Below, piece by piece: positions 1 to 11,146 of a stretch of DNA of 64,000 bases. The stretch's first letter is position 1; the number at the start of each line of letters is the position of its first letter. Source of the DNA: Vanrija pseudolonga (lineage: Eukaryota > Basidiomycota > Tremellomycetes > Trichosporonales > Trichosporonaceae); assembly GCF_020906515.1 (NCBI RefSeq), contig NC_085853.1, positions 1,364,001-1,428,000 on the forward strand. Direction: 5' to 3'. The translations under genes were made by a program, and so were the position numbers. Below the pieces are notes generated by a model. It was not told where the DNA came from, searched no databases, and saw only the letters and a list, made by a program, of their open reading frames with translations.

Positions 1-522
1 GAGTCTTGATGAGCGCGCGGACGAGGCCGAGGGGGAGGTGTCCCGCCGGCGTGGGGACGGCGAGCGGCTGCCACGCCTTCCCCACCCGCGGTCGCGATCG
101 CGCTCGCGGTCGAACTCGCGTCTGCCGCCGCGCCGAAAGTCGCGGTCCCTGTCGCGATCGCGGCTGTCCCACCCGTCGCCGCGATACCTGTCCGAGTCGG
201 CCCATCGCCCGCCCCGTGGCGGCGGACTAGGCGAGCGCCTGCGGCGCGGCGAGCGGCTGCGTCTCCGGGTCTCGGGGGAAGTGATCTGTCCTTCTTCTGG
301 TGATCCCGCGCGCGAGGACGCCGCGTTGGTCGGCACGCCGGACGCCGACGCCGACGTGCTCGGCGGCGAGTCGCGCCGCCGGTAGTAGCTCTCCCACTGT
401 CTCTCGTCCCTGTCCCGCCGGCGGTCGCGCGAGTCGCGATACCTGTCGCGGTCGCGGTCGTTGAAGCGCGGCGAGGGGGAGCGATAGCGCCGCCTGTAGG
501 GCGGGGAGGGGGAGCGGGGCAT
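1..522 (-). CDS. SR-rich (Arg/Ser, Arg/Asp) protein, 5' part only
   Basis: The reverse strand is open from an ATG at 522 to the left edge (174 codons, no stop), so the gene continues outside the window. The protein begins MPRSPSPPYRRRYRSPSP and is dominated by RS, RD and SPSP repeats with a small acidic SPEEGQ patch near residue 70. Such composition is typical of SR-related pre-mRNA splicing or RNA-binding proteins of the nucleus, but no RRM or other folded domain is visible in this part, so the exact family cannot be named. The opposite strand also reads as an RS-like ORF because of the repeat composition. The reverse frame is preferred because it has a good start and runs unbroken to the edge. 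The gene is divergent from the dehydrogenase gene that starts at 971. Confidence 0.7.
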   Translation of the reverse strand, partial: MPRSPSPPYRRRYRSPSPRFNDRDRDRYRDSRDRRRDRDERQWESYYRRRDSPPSTSASASGVPTNAASSRAGSPEEGQITSPETRRRSRSPRRRRSPSPPPRGGRWADSDRYRGDGWDSRDRDRDRDFRRGGRREFDRERDRDRGWGRRGSRSPSPRRRDTSPSASSARSSRL

Positions 523-970
523 CGCGAGGAGGAGGGGGAAGGGGAGGAAGGAAGGTCGTGTGCGGGTCGTGCGCCGGGCTTTTCGTTACGATATGGGTTG
601 GGGAGGTGGCTAGGATTCTCGGCGTGCGTTGGGACTACTCGTGAACGCGGGTACGGGTCGGATCAGTGCGATGTGGTTGTTCCTTTGTGGATGTTGATGT
701 CGAGAGTGACTTTGACAAAGTCGAGGAAGCAAGAGGCAAGATGGATCGCGAAATTGCCACCGCCGCCACGCGGGATCCACGTTGACCACGTGTCCTGGAG
801 CCCCTCAGCCTTGTTCTCGGTTGCCCCGCCATGATCCGCCCGGCTGCGCTTAAGCCCTCTCGGCCCGAGGGAATGACGCGCGGAGGAGTACCACCCACCA
901 CCCAGCACCCACCGGCATAGAAGTCTGGCGAGGACGTCGACGACACTTCAACAACACACTCTCCACCACG
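523..970. promoter_or_regulatory. Divergent spacer between SR-protein gene and HIBADH
   Basis: About 450 bp separates two divergent start codons, so it should hold both promoters. I see no clear TATA box, no RNA gene and no convincing ORF. The last 60 bases before 971 are CA/AC-rich, like the 5' leaders of other genes here. Confidence 0.4.
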
Positions 971-2565
971 ATGCTGCCTACCCGTATCGCACTCTCGCGC
1001 TCCTCGACGCTCGGCTGGATCGGCCTCGGTGCCATGGGTGAGTCGCGACATCTGCGCCGTTAGACGCGGCGTTATCCCGTCGCCGCGGCTGTACCCGTCG
1101 TCGACGCCCGCCCCGCCCCGCGGCGCTCCGGAAATCGCAGAAATCGCAAGCGGAACTGACCCGCTAACGCCCCCCAGGCGGCCCCATGGCGACCAACCTG
1201 TACACCAAGGCCGTGTCCGCGGCCGCTGCGCACGCCAAGGCCGGCCGCGCGACCGAGCAGCCCAGCATCGTCATCTGCGAGCCGTCCGACGACAATGCGC
1301 GCCTGTTCGTCGAGGGCGTCAAGGCCATCTCGGGCGCCGAGGCCGCTGCGCGGGTCAAGCGCGTCGACAACCCCGCGGCGTGAGTGGGTCGGCATAGCGC
1401 CGCTGACACTCCAGGCTCGTCAAGGACGCCGCGCGCGTCTTCACCATGCTCCCCTCGACGCCGCAGGTCGAGGCCGTCTACCTCGGCGACCAGGGCCTCG
1501 TCGCCGGCCTCAAGGGCGCCGACGCGAGCGTGTCCCTCGCTGACTCGGTCAAGGCTGCGCCTTGGCTGCTTGGCGACGCTGCCGACGCTGCGATCCCCGC
1601 CGGCAAGGCCAACAGCCACTCGCTCTTCGTCGACCACACGACGCTCGACCCCACTGCTGCGCGCCGCATCGCGGACAGCGTGCACGAGCAGACGTCGCTC
1701 GATGCGCTGATGGTTGATGGACCGGTCTCTGGTGGTGAGTTGAGCTCTTTGTGCTGGTGTATCGCAACTCACACCCGCAGGCATTGCCGGAGCCAAGGCC
1801 GGTACCCTCACCATCATGTTCGGCTCTGCTTCCGAGCTCGCGACCGCGCTCGCGTCCCCGCTCATGCAGTTCATGGCGCGCGCTGGCGGTGTCGTCCCCT
1901 GCGGTGGCAGCGGCTCCGGTGTCGGTGTCAAGGTTTGCAACAAGTGAGTGGGGCCGTGTGTGCCACAACTGATCCACAGCCTCGTCCTTGCCATCAACCA
2001 GATCGGCCTGGCTGAGGGTCTCGCCCTCGGCAAGGCGCTCGAGATCGACCCTGTCCTCCTGCACAACATCTTCAACACGTCGTCTGGTGAGTTATGGCTG
2101 GCGGGAACCTAGGGAAGCCGCTCACACACCCATCAGCCCAGTCGTGGTCGTCAAAGGTCAACTCGCCCCTGCACGAGGTCGAGGGCTCGCCCGGCTCGCG
2201 TGACTACTCTGGTGGTTTCCAGACCAAGCTCATGCTCAAGGTGGGTTGGCGGAGGATGGAGTTGTCCAGAGACACAACCGCGACACGCGCTCACACACCC
2301 CAGGACGTCGGCCTTGCGCTCACCGCTGCCCACGCGCACAACCTCCCCACGCCGCTGACATGGGCGGCCGGCAGCGTCTACGACGCCGTGGCCAAGGATG
2401 GCGAGGGCGAGCTGGGTAGCAAGGACTTTTCGTGAGTAACCTACCTCTGCGCGACAGGCTGGAGTGGCTGACACGTGCAGGGTTGTGTACAAGTGGCTCA
2501 ACGACCTGAGGGAAAAGGGCGTCGAGGCTGGTTTCAAGGCCGGTGCCCCGGGAGACAAGCAGTAA
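971..2565 (+). CDS. HIBADH: 3-hydroxyisobutyrate dehydrogenase, mitochondrial
   Basis: This enzyme should oxidise 3-hydroxyisobutyrate to methylmalonate semialdehyde with NAD in valine breakdown, in the mitochondrion. Eight exons are inferred: 971-1037, 1178-1379, 1415-1734, 1781-1943, 1980-2086, 2137-2240, 2304-2431 and 2481-2565, giving about 391 aa. The start gives a short Arg/Ser-containing leader and then the Rossmann motif WIGLGAMGGPMA. The substrate motif DGPVSGG and the catalytic-lysine block KVCNN follow in family order, and NTSSAQSWSS matches the conserved segment around the active site. All introns have GTGAG/GTGGG donors and phases that agree across the junctions. The protein is somewhat longer than typical members (about 300-350 aa). 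Confidence 0.93.
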
Positions 2566-3519
2566 GAAGTGGGCAGAGAAGCAGTCGTTGTGTGTGTGTG
2601 TGGATGTTGGGGGCAAGCGTGGCAGATGCTGTGTGCAGCTATTGTTTGTCGAGGGGGCCAGAGTTTCAAGTATGCATGAGTGCCACGAAGCCGTTGTGCA
2701 TGTTTGTTGTGTGGTGTGTGCATCTTTCCATCCAAGATCGATCCACCATGGTGCCCAGTGCATTTGCCGGCGTCATGCGCTGCCGTCGCCGCCGCCACGG
2801 GGGTTCGGGGCTGTGCTTTGGCTTTTGGTGGTGGTGGTGGTGCCAAGGCACGGCAGTGTTCCTTATTTCCTGACGAGATTCCTCCGGGAGACCCCATCCA
2901 TGGGTTGCCCACCGCGCGCGCGCCCAGAGAGCAAAGCGGCAAGCGACAGGGCAAAGGGTCGCGCGCCGCTGCCGCCACTTTGCATGCCGCCCGCCTGCTG
3001 TTGCACGCGTGAAGGAGGGGGGGCGCTAGCTAGCAACGAACAACGGCACCACGCGCCAGTGAGTCCTTCCTTGCTTGGTTGCCGTTGCCCGACCAGACAC
3101 AGCTGCAACGCTTACAGACAGACACCGTGCGCACAGGCGCAGGCAGGCAGGCAGGCAGGCATCGTCTCGACACACACCCTCGGCCATCTCGACTGCCTTC
3201 CTCGCCTTCCCTCTTCATCTTCCTTCCTTCTCAAACAGTAATCGTCCCCCTCGTACGCGACAAGTCGTCGCTGCAACATCCTCTTCGCCCGCTGGGTGGC
3301 GGCTCGACAACCACACCACACACTCACCCCCTTCCTCCTCCTCCTCACCGCCTCAGCCCCACCAGCCAACAACAATAACAGCAACTCTTCCTCGCCCCCC
3401 CCTTTCCCGCATTGACACTCTTTGCATCTCCTCTCGACATCGCCAACACACTACGCCCCAAACTCTCATCACACACCGCCTTCCCTTCCCTCCCTCCCGC
3501 CCTACCCACCACCTGCACC
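2566..3519. other. Intergenic region and pyrimidine-rich 5' leader
   Basis: No gene is supported here. The first part should hold the 3' UTR of the dehydrogenase. It also contains a GGT run near 2830, a perfect (AGGC)5 tract at 3141-3160, and about 300 bp rich in C, CT and CA just before the ATG at 3520, which looks like the leader of the next gene. Confidence 0.4.
3141..3160. repeat. (AGGC)5 tetranucleotide tract
   Basis: Five perfect copies of AGGC lie in the upstream region of the membrane-protein gene at 3520. Similar (AGGC)4 tracts occur at 22784-22800 and 51173-51188. Confidence 0.9.
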
Positions 3520-5825
3520 ATGGCGCACTCTCCCAGCTCGCCCGGCGAGCCAGACCACCGCTTCACAATCTCAGACTACATCGACTATGGCGACGGCACG
3601 ACATCGCCCATCTCTCCTCAACGCGGTGGCGTCACATCACCAATGGCGCGCGTCGGACCATCAGCAGCTGGGCCGAGCAGAGCACCGACACAGCCCAGCC
3701 GCGCGCCGTCAAACCAAGGCTACTCGGGGCACATTCGCCCTCTCCCGCGCGTGCCGCCCCTCACGGCGCCGCAGCAGCTGCAGCACGACCCACCGCTCGC
3801 CGCTGGCCAAGCGCTCGGACCCGGCCCCGAACCCCTCCCAGTGCGTCCAGTGCAAACGGCGGCGGCCAGTGTAAGCGCGCCGCCCACGCCTGCTGCAGCC
3901 GACGACAAGGGTCGCCCAGCAGAGCTGACAACACTTCAGGCCTCGCCAGACGAGCCGCACGCGGCCGGGCGCTCGGGCCCACCGTCTGAAGAAAACTATG
4001 TCCCCCGCACCCAGCCGACGTACCCTCCGCGCAGTCAGCCCTCGTTCAGCGACTCGCGGCCCGGCGAGCTGAGGCTCAACAGACCCCCGCCGGAACGGGC
4101 CCCCAGCTCGGCGAGGCCACCAAAGAGCCACGCGTTCACGCCGCTCAGAGACGAGCCCGGTCCATTACCGTCTGCTAGCTCGGCCGCGCCGCCCAGCTCG
4201 TTTGGCGGCGTATCCCCCTCGGCGTCGAGCACGCACATTGCCCGCTCGCCATCAGGCAGCACGACATTCACGCCGCTCGTGCACAAGGCCAAGCGCCAGC
4301 CGAGTGGGAGCCAAAACTTCCACCCGCTTGTCCAGCCCCAATCGCCAAGCGCGACGTCTGTGCTCTCGCCTGGCCTGAGCCCGTTACCTCCCGGCGCTGG
4401 CTCGATGGCAGGCTCGCCGTACCGCGAGAGCCCGTCGGTGCTCGCCGACGATGACGACGAGAAGCCACACGAGAGCGAGAAAAAAGTGGATTTCCCCCCA
4501 GCAGCAGGAGCCAACGCTCCTCCAAAGCGCAAGCGCTGGGCCATCTCTGTTTGGCTCGACCGGATCATCCCCGACTCGACTCCTTGTCGCCTCCTCGTCC
4601 TCGTCGTCTTCCTCGAGGCCATCATCAACATTGCGATTCAGGCCAACATCTTCTGGCGCTACAACCGTGAAATGGACTGCAACTCTGGTGATAAGCAGTG
4701 CGAGCGCCTGCCCGTTTACATTACCGTCTTTGGTATCGCCCAGTAAGTGTAGCGCGTGGGCTGGAGAGCGCCGAGGGCGAGGCTGACCAACCCAAGCGTG
4801 GTCCAGGTCGGCCTGACCGTCTACGCCATTCGCACCCGCAATACCATCCAGGTCATCGCACTGGCCATTTTCGGTGCCCTTCTGCTCATCTACGCAGTGA
4901 TCGAGGTGAGCTTTCGGATACTGGGTCTAGCTAACCATGTCCAGATGGCCGAGGTCAGAAAGCTTCTCGGCGCGACCACCACGAGCACCGACTCGTCCGA
5001 GCACCGAGCCCTCCTCACGCTGCCACTCAACGCGCTCACAAGCGTCGTCATTGCGCTCATCGCCTTAGCCGAGTTCACCATCATCGTCCTCACATACCTC
5101 ATCTGGCGCGAGTTTGGTTGGAGAATCTACCGCTTCCTCGGCGCCGACCTCCGCATTCGCCGCTACTACCGCGAGTACCAGATCTTTGAGTGCCTCGTGT
5201 GCTTCTCCTTCTTCTTCTTTGCCGGCTTTGGTATCCAGTTCATTTTCCTTGTCCTCAACAAGACCGACCCAGAATACATCCTCACATGGGTCATGCTCCC
5301 GCTCTCGCTCGTGTGGCTCGTCATGGGCGTCATTGCGGCTCGAATGGAGATATCGTGGCTCATGGTAAGTGTTGCCAAGTTATCGTTGCGCCCGCTCACA
5401 CCGTTCAGGCAACCTTCGACGTCGGCCTCGTCGGCGGCCTCGCCTACTTCATCTTCAAACTCGTGCGCGTCTTCACCGACAAGGCACAGGTTACCGACTC
5501 GGAAACAGGCAAACCAGTGTCCAAGTACTATCGCCTCACGTGGAGTCTGTCCGTCTTCACGGCGTTATCCATCGTCATGATCATCTTATGCCTGGTGTTC
5601 GGCATCATCGTCTGGCGCAACTTTGGCAAGGGCCTCAAGCAGGCTGGTGAGTAGTGGTGCAGCTTGTTCCTGTCCTCACCTGCTGACGCCATCTCAGTCC
5701 GCAACAAGACCAAGGACAATGTCCGTGAAAATATTGTGCTTGAGTCGCAGCCTCCGACATCCGCCACGAAGTTCGGCCAGACCGACCTCAACGCACGGCA
5801 GTTGCGGCGCCTCACTATTGACTAG
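3520..5825 (+). CDS. Multi-pass membrane protein, UPF0658 (Golgi) type
   Basis: Exons 3520-4742, 4797-4905, 4945-5364, 5409-5646 and 5698-5825 give about 705 aa. Residues 1-340 are a Pro/Ser-rich disordered cytosolic-type region. About eight hydrophobic helices follow, starting with LLVLVVFLEAIINIAI and ending with FTALSIVMIILCLVFGIIVW, and then a short charged tail. The block IRRYYREYQIFECLV next to a Phe-rich helix, and the segment KTDPEYILTW, recall fungal UPF0658 Golgi membrane proteins of unknown function. That assignment is from memory of the family and is moderate. The ATG at 3520 has a GCACCATGG context. The 39-nt intron 4906-4944 is a multiple of three and stop-free, so retention would add 13 residues to a loop. 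Confidence 0.75.
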
Positions 5826-6120
5826 AGCGTTCCGGGCCGGTCCCTACGCGCTATTTGTATCCTCGCACTTCTGTGTTTAATGTTGTTAGTAGAGGGGCCG
5901 ACGCAAACCTTAGGGGGCGTTATAGACATATCCACTAGCTTGCGTCGTCGTTGGGCGTCACCATTCATGACACATGGTCCACTGGCTATAAAAGGGGAAA
6001 CGGAAACGGGTATCTATCTGTGCTGGGCTGTGATCGCCACAAGAGTCACTAATACAACAACTACGCATCGATTGACAGGACACTTGCCAGCAGCGCTGGA
6101 GTGCGATAGCAAATCAACAT
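5826..6120. other. Convergent spacer with an isolated TATA-like box
   Basis: This 295-bp spacer lies between the 3' ends of the membrane-protein gene and SIN3. It contains TATAAAAGG at 5987-5995 on the plus strand, although no coding start follows. Otherwise I see only the AT-richer sequence expected at two 3' ends. Confidence 0.4.
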
Positions 6121-9100
6121 CTATTCGGCAGCGGCAGCGACGGGCGCGGCAGTACTTGTGCCGTCGGCTGCCTCGGAAGCCGCAGCTGGCTCGGCGTCGA
6201 CGGCGGCGTCCTGCGCCTCGTCCTCGTCGCCCTCGGCCGGCTTGTTGATCCAGTCCTCGAGGCGCTTCTTGGCCGCGTCAAAGAACCGGTTCTCCTGCGC
6301 GTCGAGCTCATCCTCCTCGGCCTGTGGCCTAGCGCGGTGGAAGTAGTCCTCGGTGCCGGGCTGGTAGAAGAGATGGTAGTTGCCAGATGCGACGCGGAAC
6401 TGGAGGCCGCTGTGCGTCTCGAACAGCTCGGGGCCGAGCTCGTCGGGCAGCTCACCCAGCGTGCGGTTCAGGAACGGCTGCTCAACACGGTGGGGTAAGC
6501 CCTCGGTAGGATGTGTCAGGGCGTAGCTGTCAATGTACTGGCGCCACTTCTGCTCGGCAGTCTCGGGGTCGTCCATTGTCAAGTCCTCGCGGGCAAGAAG
6601 CTGAACGGCGACCGTCTCGGTGCGGGGGATCTGTGTTTCGTCAGCTAATAATCTCGAGCATTCAGCTGCCACTTACGTATTCAATGCGGTACAGGTTCTC
6701 GTCGGGGCCGAGAACGCCTTCGGCGTTCATGCGGTAGGCAATCTGCTGGCGAGTGGTCGTCTTCTCTGGTGCACGGTCACGCTGCAGCAGGCTGAGGAGC
6801 TCCTGGCTCTTCATGTCGCCGAGGATAGTCTGCGCCTGCTTGCAGATGGCGCTCACAACACGGTCAATAGTGAACATGGTGTAGGCCTTGTTGCCGAACA
6901 TGAGACGCAGAGTCTCCTCGTAGGTTGGGGGGTCGAGGTCATTGTCGAACAGTCTCTCGGCGAGGGCGAGGAGGTGGTCGTAGTAGTGAACCGACGGGTT
7001 CTCACCAGCCTCGATGCCGAAGTTGGCCGTGGCAGGCTCGGCAAGACCCAGGCGGATGGCAACAGGGTTGATGGGCTGTTTCCTCTCGGCAGCGAGCTGA
7101 GCGGCAATGGTCTTGCACAACACAAGGCGCGAGTAGAGGATCTGGAGGAGACGGATGAACACGTAGTAGTGGTTGTTGGCAAAGAAGTTGCCAGCGCGAG
7201 TGGGCTTGGGCGCGGGGACGTCGGGGGCGTCCGAGGCGGCTGACTCGTCTGAAGTGTCAAGCTGGACCCAGGTCTGCTCCGACGCCTCGGCGTCAACCTT
7301 GTCCTTGGCGACGGCCTCGGCGACAGCCGCAGGGTCGGCAGGCGTAGGGATGGGCGTCTCGGCACGGTCGGGAGTGTCCAATGCAGAGTCGACACCGTCC
7401 TCAGGGCCAGGAGTAGAGGTGCTCTCGCGCTGCTTGAGGCCGTCCTTGTCGCCAGCAGCCTTGAGAAGCTGCTTGCGAAGCGAGGGCTCGGCCTTCTTCT
7501 TCTTGGCAGCGGCGCTCGAGTCGTCGTCGTCGCCGGCCATGCTAGCGTCACCGTCAGAGTCACCGTCCGACTCGTCAGAGCCGTGCTCGGCATCTCCAAA
7601 CTCGGCGTCAAACGCGTCCTTGTCGAACATGAAGAAGAGGGGCACAAACTCGCGGATCTGAGTCTCGATGCGCTCCTTGTCCTGGGCGTTCATGTTGGGC
7701 ACACGGTCAAGGTAGCCAAAGATGAGCTTGAGCGAGTCCTTGAGAACCTCGACGTCCTTGAACTCGAACTGGAACTGGAAGCGAGCACGAGGAGAGTTGC
7801 GAGGGCGAAGCAGGGCGTTGCGGGCGTTGGCCTGCTCCCTACGGCGCGCCTCAATCTCGGCAATCAAGCTCTTGGCGGCGAGCGTCTTCTTGTCGGCTGC
7901 CTTGAACACCACGCCCTGGTGGTCGAGGGCCTTGTAGAAGTTCTTGGCATCCTGCTCGCGCCAGACGCGGTTCCACTCGCGCTGAGCCTTCTTCCACTCC
8001 TCGTCCTTGGCCTTGAGACGGTCCAGGACAATGGGGAGGGCAGTGACGGGGTTCTCGTGGAGAGCACGGATGATGTCAGGGCCGAGCTCCTTGCCGTACA
8101 CTTTCTTGATAATACGCTGGTAGATAGACCTGCTGTGACCACCAAGACCAGCCTTGAGGTTGAAGTGGGCGCGCTCCTCGGGGTCCATGGTCTGGATCTT
8201 GTTGTTGAGCGGCTCAAGGAGAGCAATGGTACGGAGGTTGGCCTCAATGTGGAAGTCGTACTCGTGACGCTCCTCCTCCGACTTGTGCAGAGCCTCCTCA
8301 TACGCGTTCTTACGGTGCGCGAGGAAGGGAGCAGCGTCCTCGGCAGCCCAGGTAGGGTGCGAGACCCACTCGTCGTTGAGAACTTCCCAGCACATGGCAT
8401 CACGGCCAGTGCAGTTGAGGTTGATCTCGGACTGCGGGAGCTTGCGGTAGCTGGGGCCAGAGGTCTTGACCTTGGGGCCCGACAGGTCGGGCTTGACACG
8501 CTCGAGCATGGGCGTGTTTTCCGAGGTCTGGTTGTCAATGTTGATCATGCCACCGAAGCCGTAGCCGCTCTGGGCGGTCGTGGCGCGGCCGACGCTGCCG
8601 AGGTCATCGATGCCAACAATGCGCTTGAACGTTGTCCAGACTTCACCAGAGTCGCCGATGAACTCCTTGGCACGCTCGAGGAGGATCTTGGCGTCAATCA
8701 TGTCCTGGGTGAACAGGTTGATGAGCTTGAGGAACTCGTGGTACGTGACCTTGTCGTCGATAAACTTCTTGACCTTGTCGAAGAAGGCGACCTCGTCGGG
8801 CGAGGCGAGAGTCTGCGGGGGCGTAGTCGTCGTGGCGGCGGCCTCTTCCTCGACAGGGCTGTCGGCCTTCTTCTGCTCACATGTCAGTGCCTGTGATTGG
8901 GTGCGTGCTTGAGTGACTCACCTTCTGCTGGGCAGCCTTGCCATCAGGCCCGGCGCGACGCTTCTTGGCCTGGGCAGGCTCCTTGGCATCCTTGCGCTTC
9001 TGGCCCGCGGTCTGCGTCTGCGTGCTGGATGCAGCCTGCATGAAGTTGCCGAGGCCGAAGCCACCGCTCTCGGGTAAGAACTGCTTGAACTCGGCGAGAA

Positions 9101-10225
9101 GGTCGGGCGCGTGCTTGAAGAGGTCGATCACCTGCTCGTACACCTGGGGCTGTCAGACACGTGTCCACTGCGTTCAAACTCACCTCCTCAATCTTCTGGT
9201 CACGCTGATACGTCTGGAGAATCTCGAGGAAATTCTTGTACGTCTCGGGCTCCGAGTTGAACCTGTTCTTGATCTTGTTGACAAACGAGATGGCGTGGTT
9301 GAACTCGAGGATGGGTGCGCGCGCGCCGCCAGCCTGCTGCTGGGACTGGGGCTGCTGGCCCTGGTGGCCGAGGCCGCCGCTGGCGAGGAACTGAGCGGCG
9401 CCGGGGGTTGATGGGCCCGAGGGGGCGGCAGGGTGCTGCGGAGGCATGTTGACGTTGGGTGGGGGTGCGGCGGCACGAGCCGGGGGCTGGGCCGACTGGG
9501 CGGGAGCGGGGGGAGCAGCACGCTGAGCGGGGTACGGGGCAGGGGGTGGTGGCTGCGAGTATGGAGCGGCGGATGCGGGAGGTTCAGAGGCAAGAGCCTG
9601 CTCGCGCTGAGACTCGCGTTCACGCTGATCAATGGCCGCCGCGAGACCACCTGGCACCTGGCTAACGGTGCCCGTGGGCGTCGTGACGGTGATCATGCCC
9701 TGCGGGTCGCCCTCGGGGCCGTAGCATTCGATACGGTAGCCAGGTGGCAGGAAGGTGTTGAAACCTTGGATGAGGGATGGATGGCCTCTGAAGAGGGTCG
9801 AGACGCGGTCAATGACGCCAGGCGTGTCGATGCTACAGTGGGTGTCAGTATCTATCTACCGTGATTTCGCGCAGCCCCACATCCACCCAAAGGACAAAGA
9901 ACACGAGCTACTCACACCTGGCCCTTGAACTCCTTCATCACGTCAAGGAAGCGGTTGTACACTTCTGGCTGATCGGCGAATTGGATCTGCGGTGGAGGGA
10001 GGTGGTCAGCTCATCACCAATACTACACTACGCTGGCTGGCGCTTGCTCGGCCCCGGTGTCTGCCGCCGCCCAGCCGTACCGCCGCCGCCGCCGGCAATA
10101 AAACAACAACGCACCTTGACCTGGTCGAGGTAGCTGAGCGCGTCGCGCACATTGAGCGGTCTGTACCCGGGGTCGCGGTTCGACCAGTTCCCGCCGCCCG
10201 AGCCGGATTGCGGAGGGTTGGACAT
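6121..10225 (-). CDS. SIN3: Paired amphipathic helix corepressor Sin3
   Basis: Scaffold of the Sin3-Rpd3 histone deacetylase complex in the nucleus. Exons on the minus strand are 10225-10115, 9986-9916, 9832-9184, 9143-8922, 8875-6677 and 6630-6121, about 1253 aa. PAH1 starts near residue 24 (RPLNVRDALSYLDQVK, IDTPGVIDRVSTLFRGHP), PAH2 near 235 (EFNHAISFVNKIKNRF) and PAH3 near 376 (EVAFFDKVKKFIDDKVTYHE). The histone-deacetylase-interacting domain follows near 490 (SGPSYRKLPQSEINLNC and beyond), then an acidic Ser-rich linker and the conserved C-terminal region. A Pro/Gln/Ala-rich spacer separates PAH1 from PAH2. The donor of exon 2 was set at GTGAGT so that the phase joins FKGQV to IDTPGV. 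The tail is Ala/Glu-rich. Length and domain order fit the family. Confidence 0.96.
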
Positions 10226-11146
10226 GGCCGGCTGTAGGTGGGGTGGGGGGTGTACGGCTGTGGAGAGGTGGTGTTTCGGGCTGGGGAGCTATGAAAATCT
10301 GCAGGGGAAGAGGAAGATGCTCTAGGCGTGAAGAGAGAGCCTCTGCGAGGTGCTGGATGGTGTATCGGGGCGGATGACGAGGTGTTGGTGGTAGAGCAGA
10401 CGATGGTGGGGGTGAGGACGAGTTGCATTCGGTCGGGCGGGGGGTGGGTCGTCGTGACGGGCTTGCAACCCACGAGCAGCCAGCCCAGCCCAGCCAAAAC
10501 CAAGGGCCACCGTGGGAGAGTGGTCACGTGACAAACAAAAGGACAATGGAACAACGCAATCGCCTTTTAATCAGCCGCGTTGGGGTATGCAGCACGCAAG
10601 CGTATCCGGGGAACGGAACGACTTGTTTGTGTTGCATGCTTCACTGTTACGGCGCAGTATGCATGTTCTCTTTGTGTGGGTGTGGAGGTGTTCAATGCTC
10701 ACTCATCTGTCCCCACACACACTGCTTGCACGTTTGTAGCAAATCTGCTTGTCCTTCACCCAACGGGCAGATCCGGTTAACTTTGCCAGCGGACGTGAAA
10801 AGTGGAGGTCGCGGACCCGGCGACAAAAAATGCCACGCCGTATAACGCCGTCGAGATGCCGATCCGCATCTCCTTATCAGTTGTGGCAGATGCCAAGACT
10901 CTTGACTTTGATTAAACTCGATTTTATAATCATTTTTGATGGACATCAGAGGTCTCGTCAGAGTTGAGGCAACCACAGTTACAGGCATGTTCGATTCTGG
11001 TAACAATGATGTACGAATGTCACAATGAGGGCAGCTTCGTTAACGGTGGCTCTGAGTTGACGCCAACCCCAACAAGCAACCAATGTGCATTTCTCCGCGC
11101 TACATGTATTGGTCGCGACAAGAAACAGGTTACACTACTCACTACT
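10226..11146. other. Intergenic region upstream of SIN3
   Basis: This 920-bp stretch is the SIN3 promoter side plus the 3' flank of the next minus-strand gene. It is G-rich just upstream of SIN3 and becomes AT-richer from about 10850 to 10970, likely the 3' UTR or terminator of the neighbouring gene. I see no gene, tRNA or repeat. Confidence 0.35.

Noticed and set aside
38-385. Plus-strand SR-like frame at the left edge
   Set aside because: RS codon repeats read as SR-like on both strands here. The minus frame has an ATG, is unbroken for 174 codons and shows natural RD/RS/SPSP patterns.
7583-8896. 437-codon open frame on the plus strand opposite SIN3
   Set aside because: It is the antisense shadow of GC-rich SIN3 coding sequence, with Leu/Val/Glu-rich low-information protein and no start context. 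The SIN3 domains on the other strand are unambiguous.
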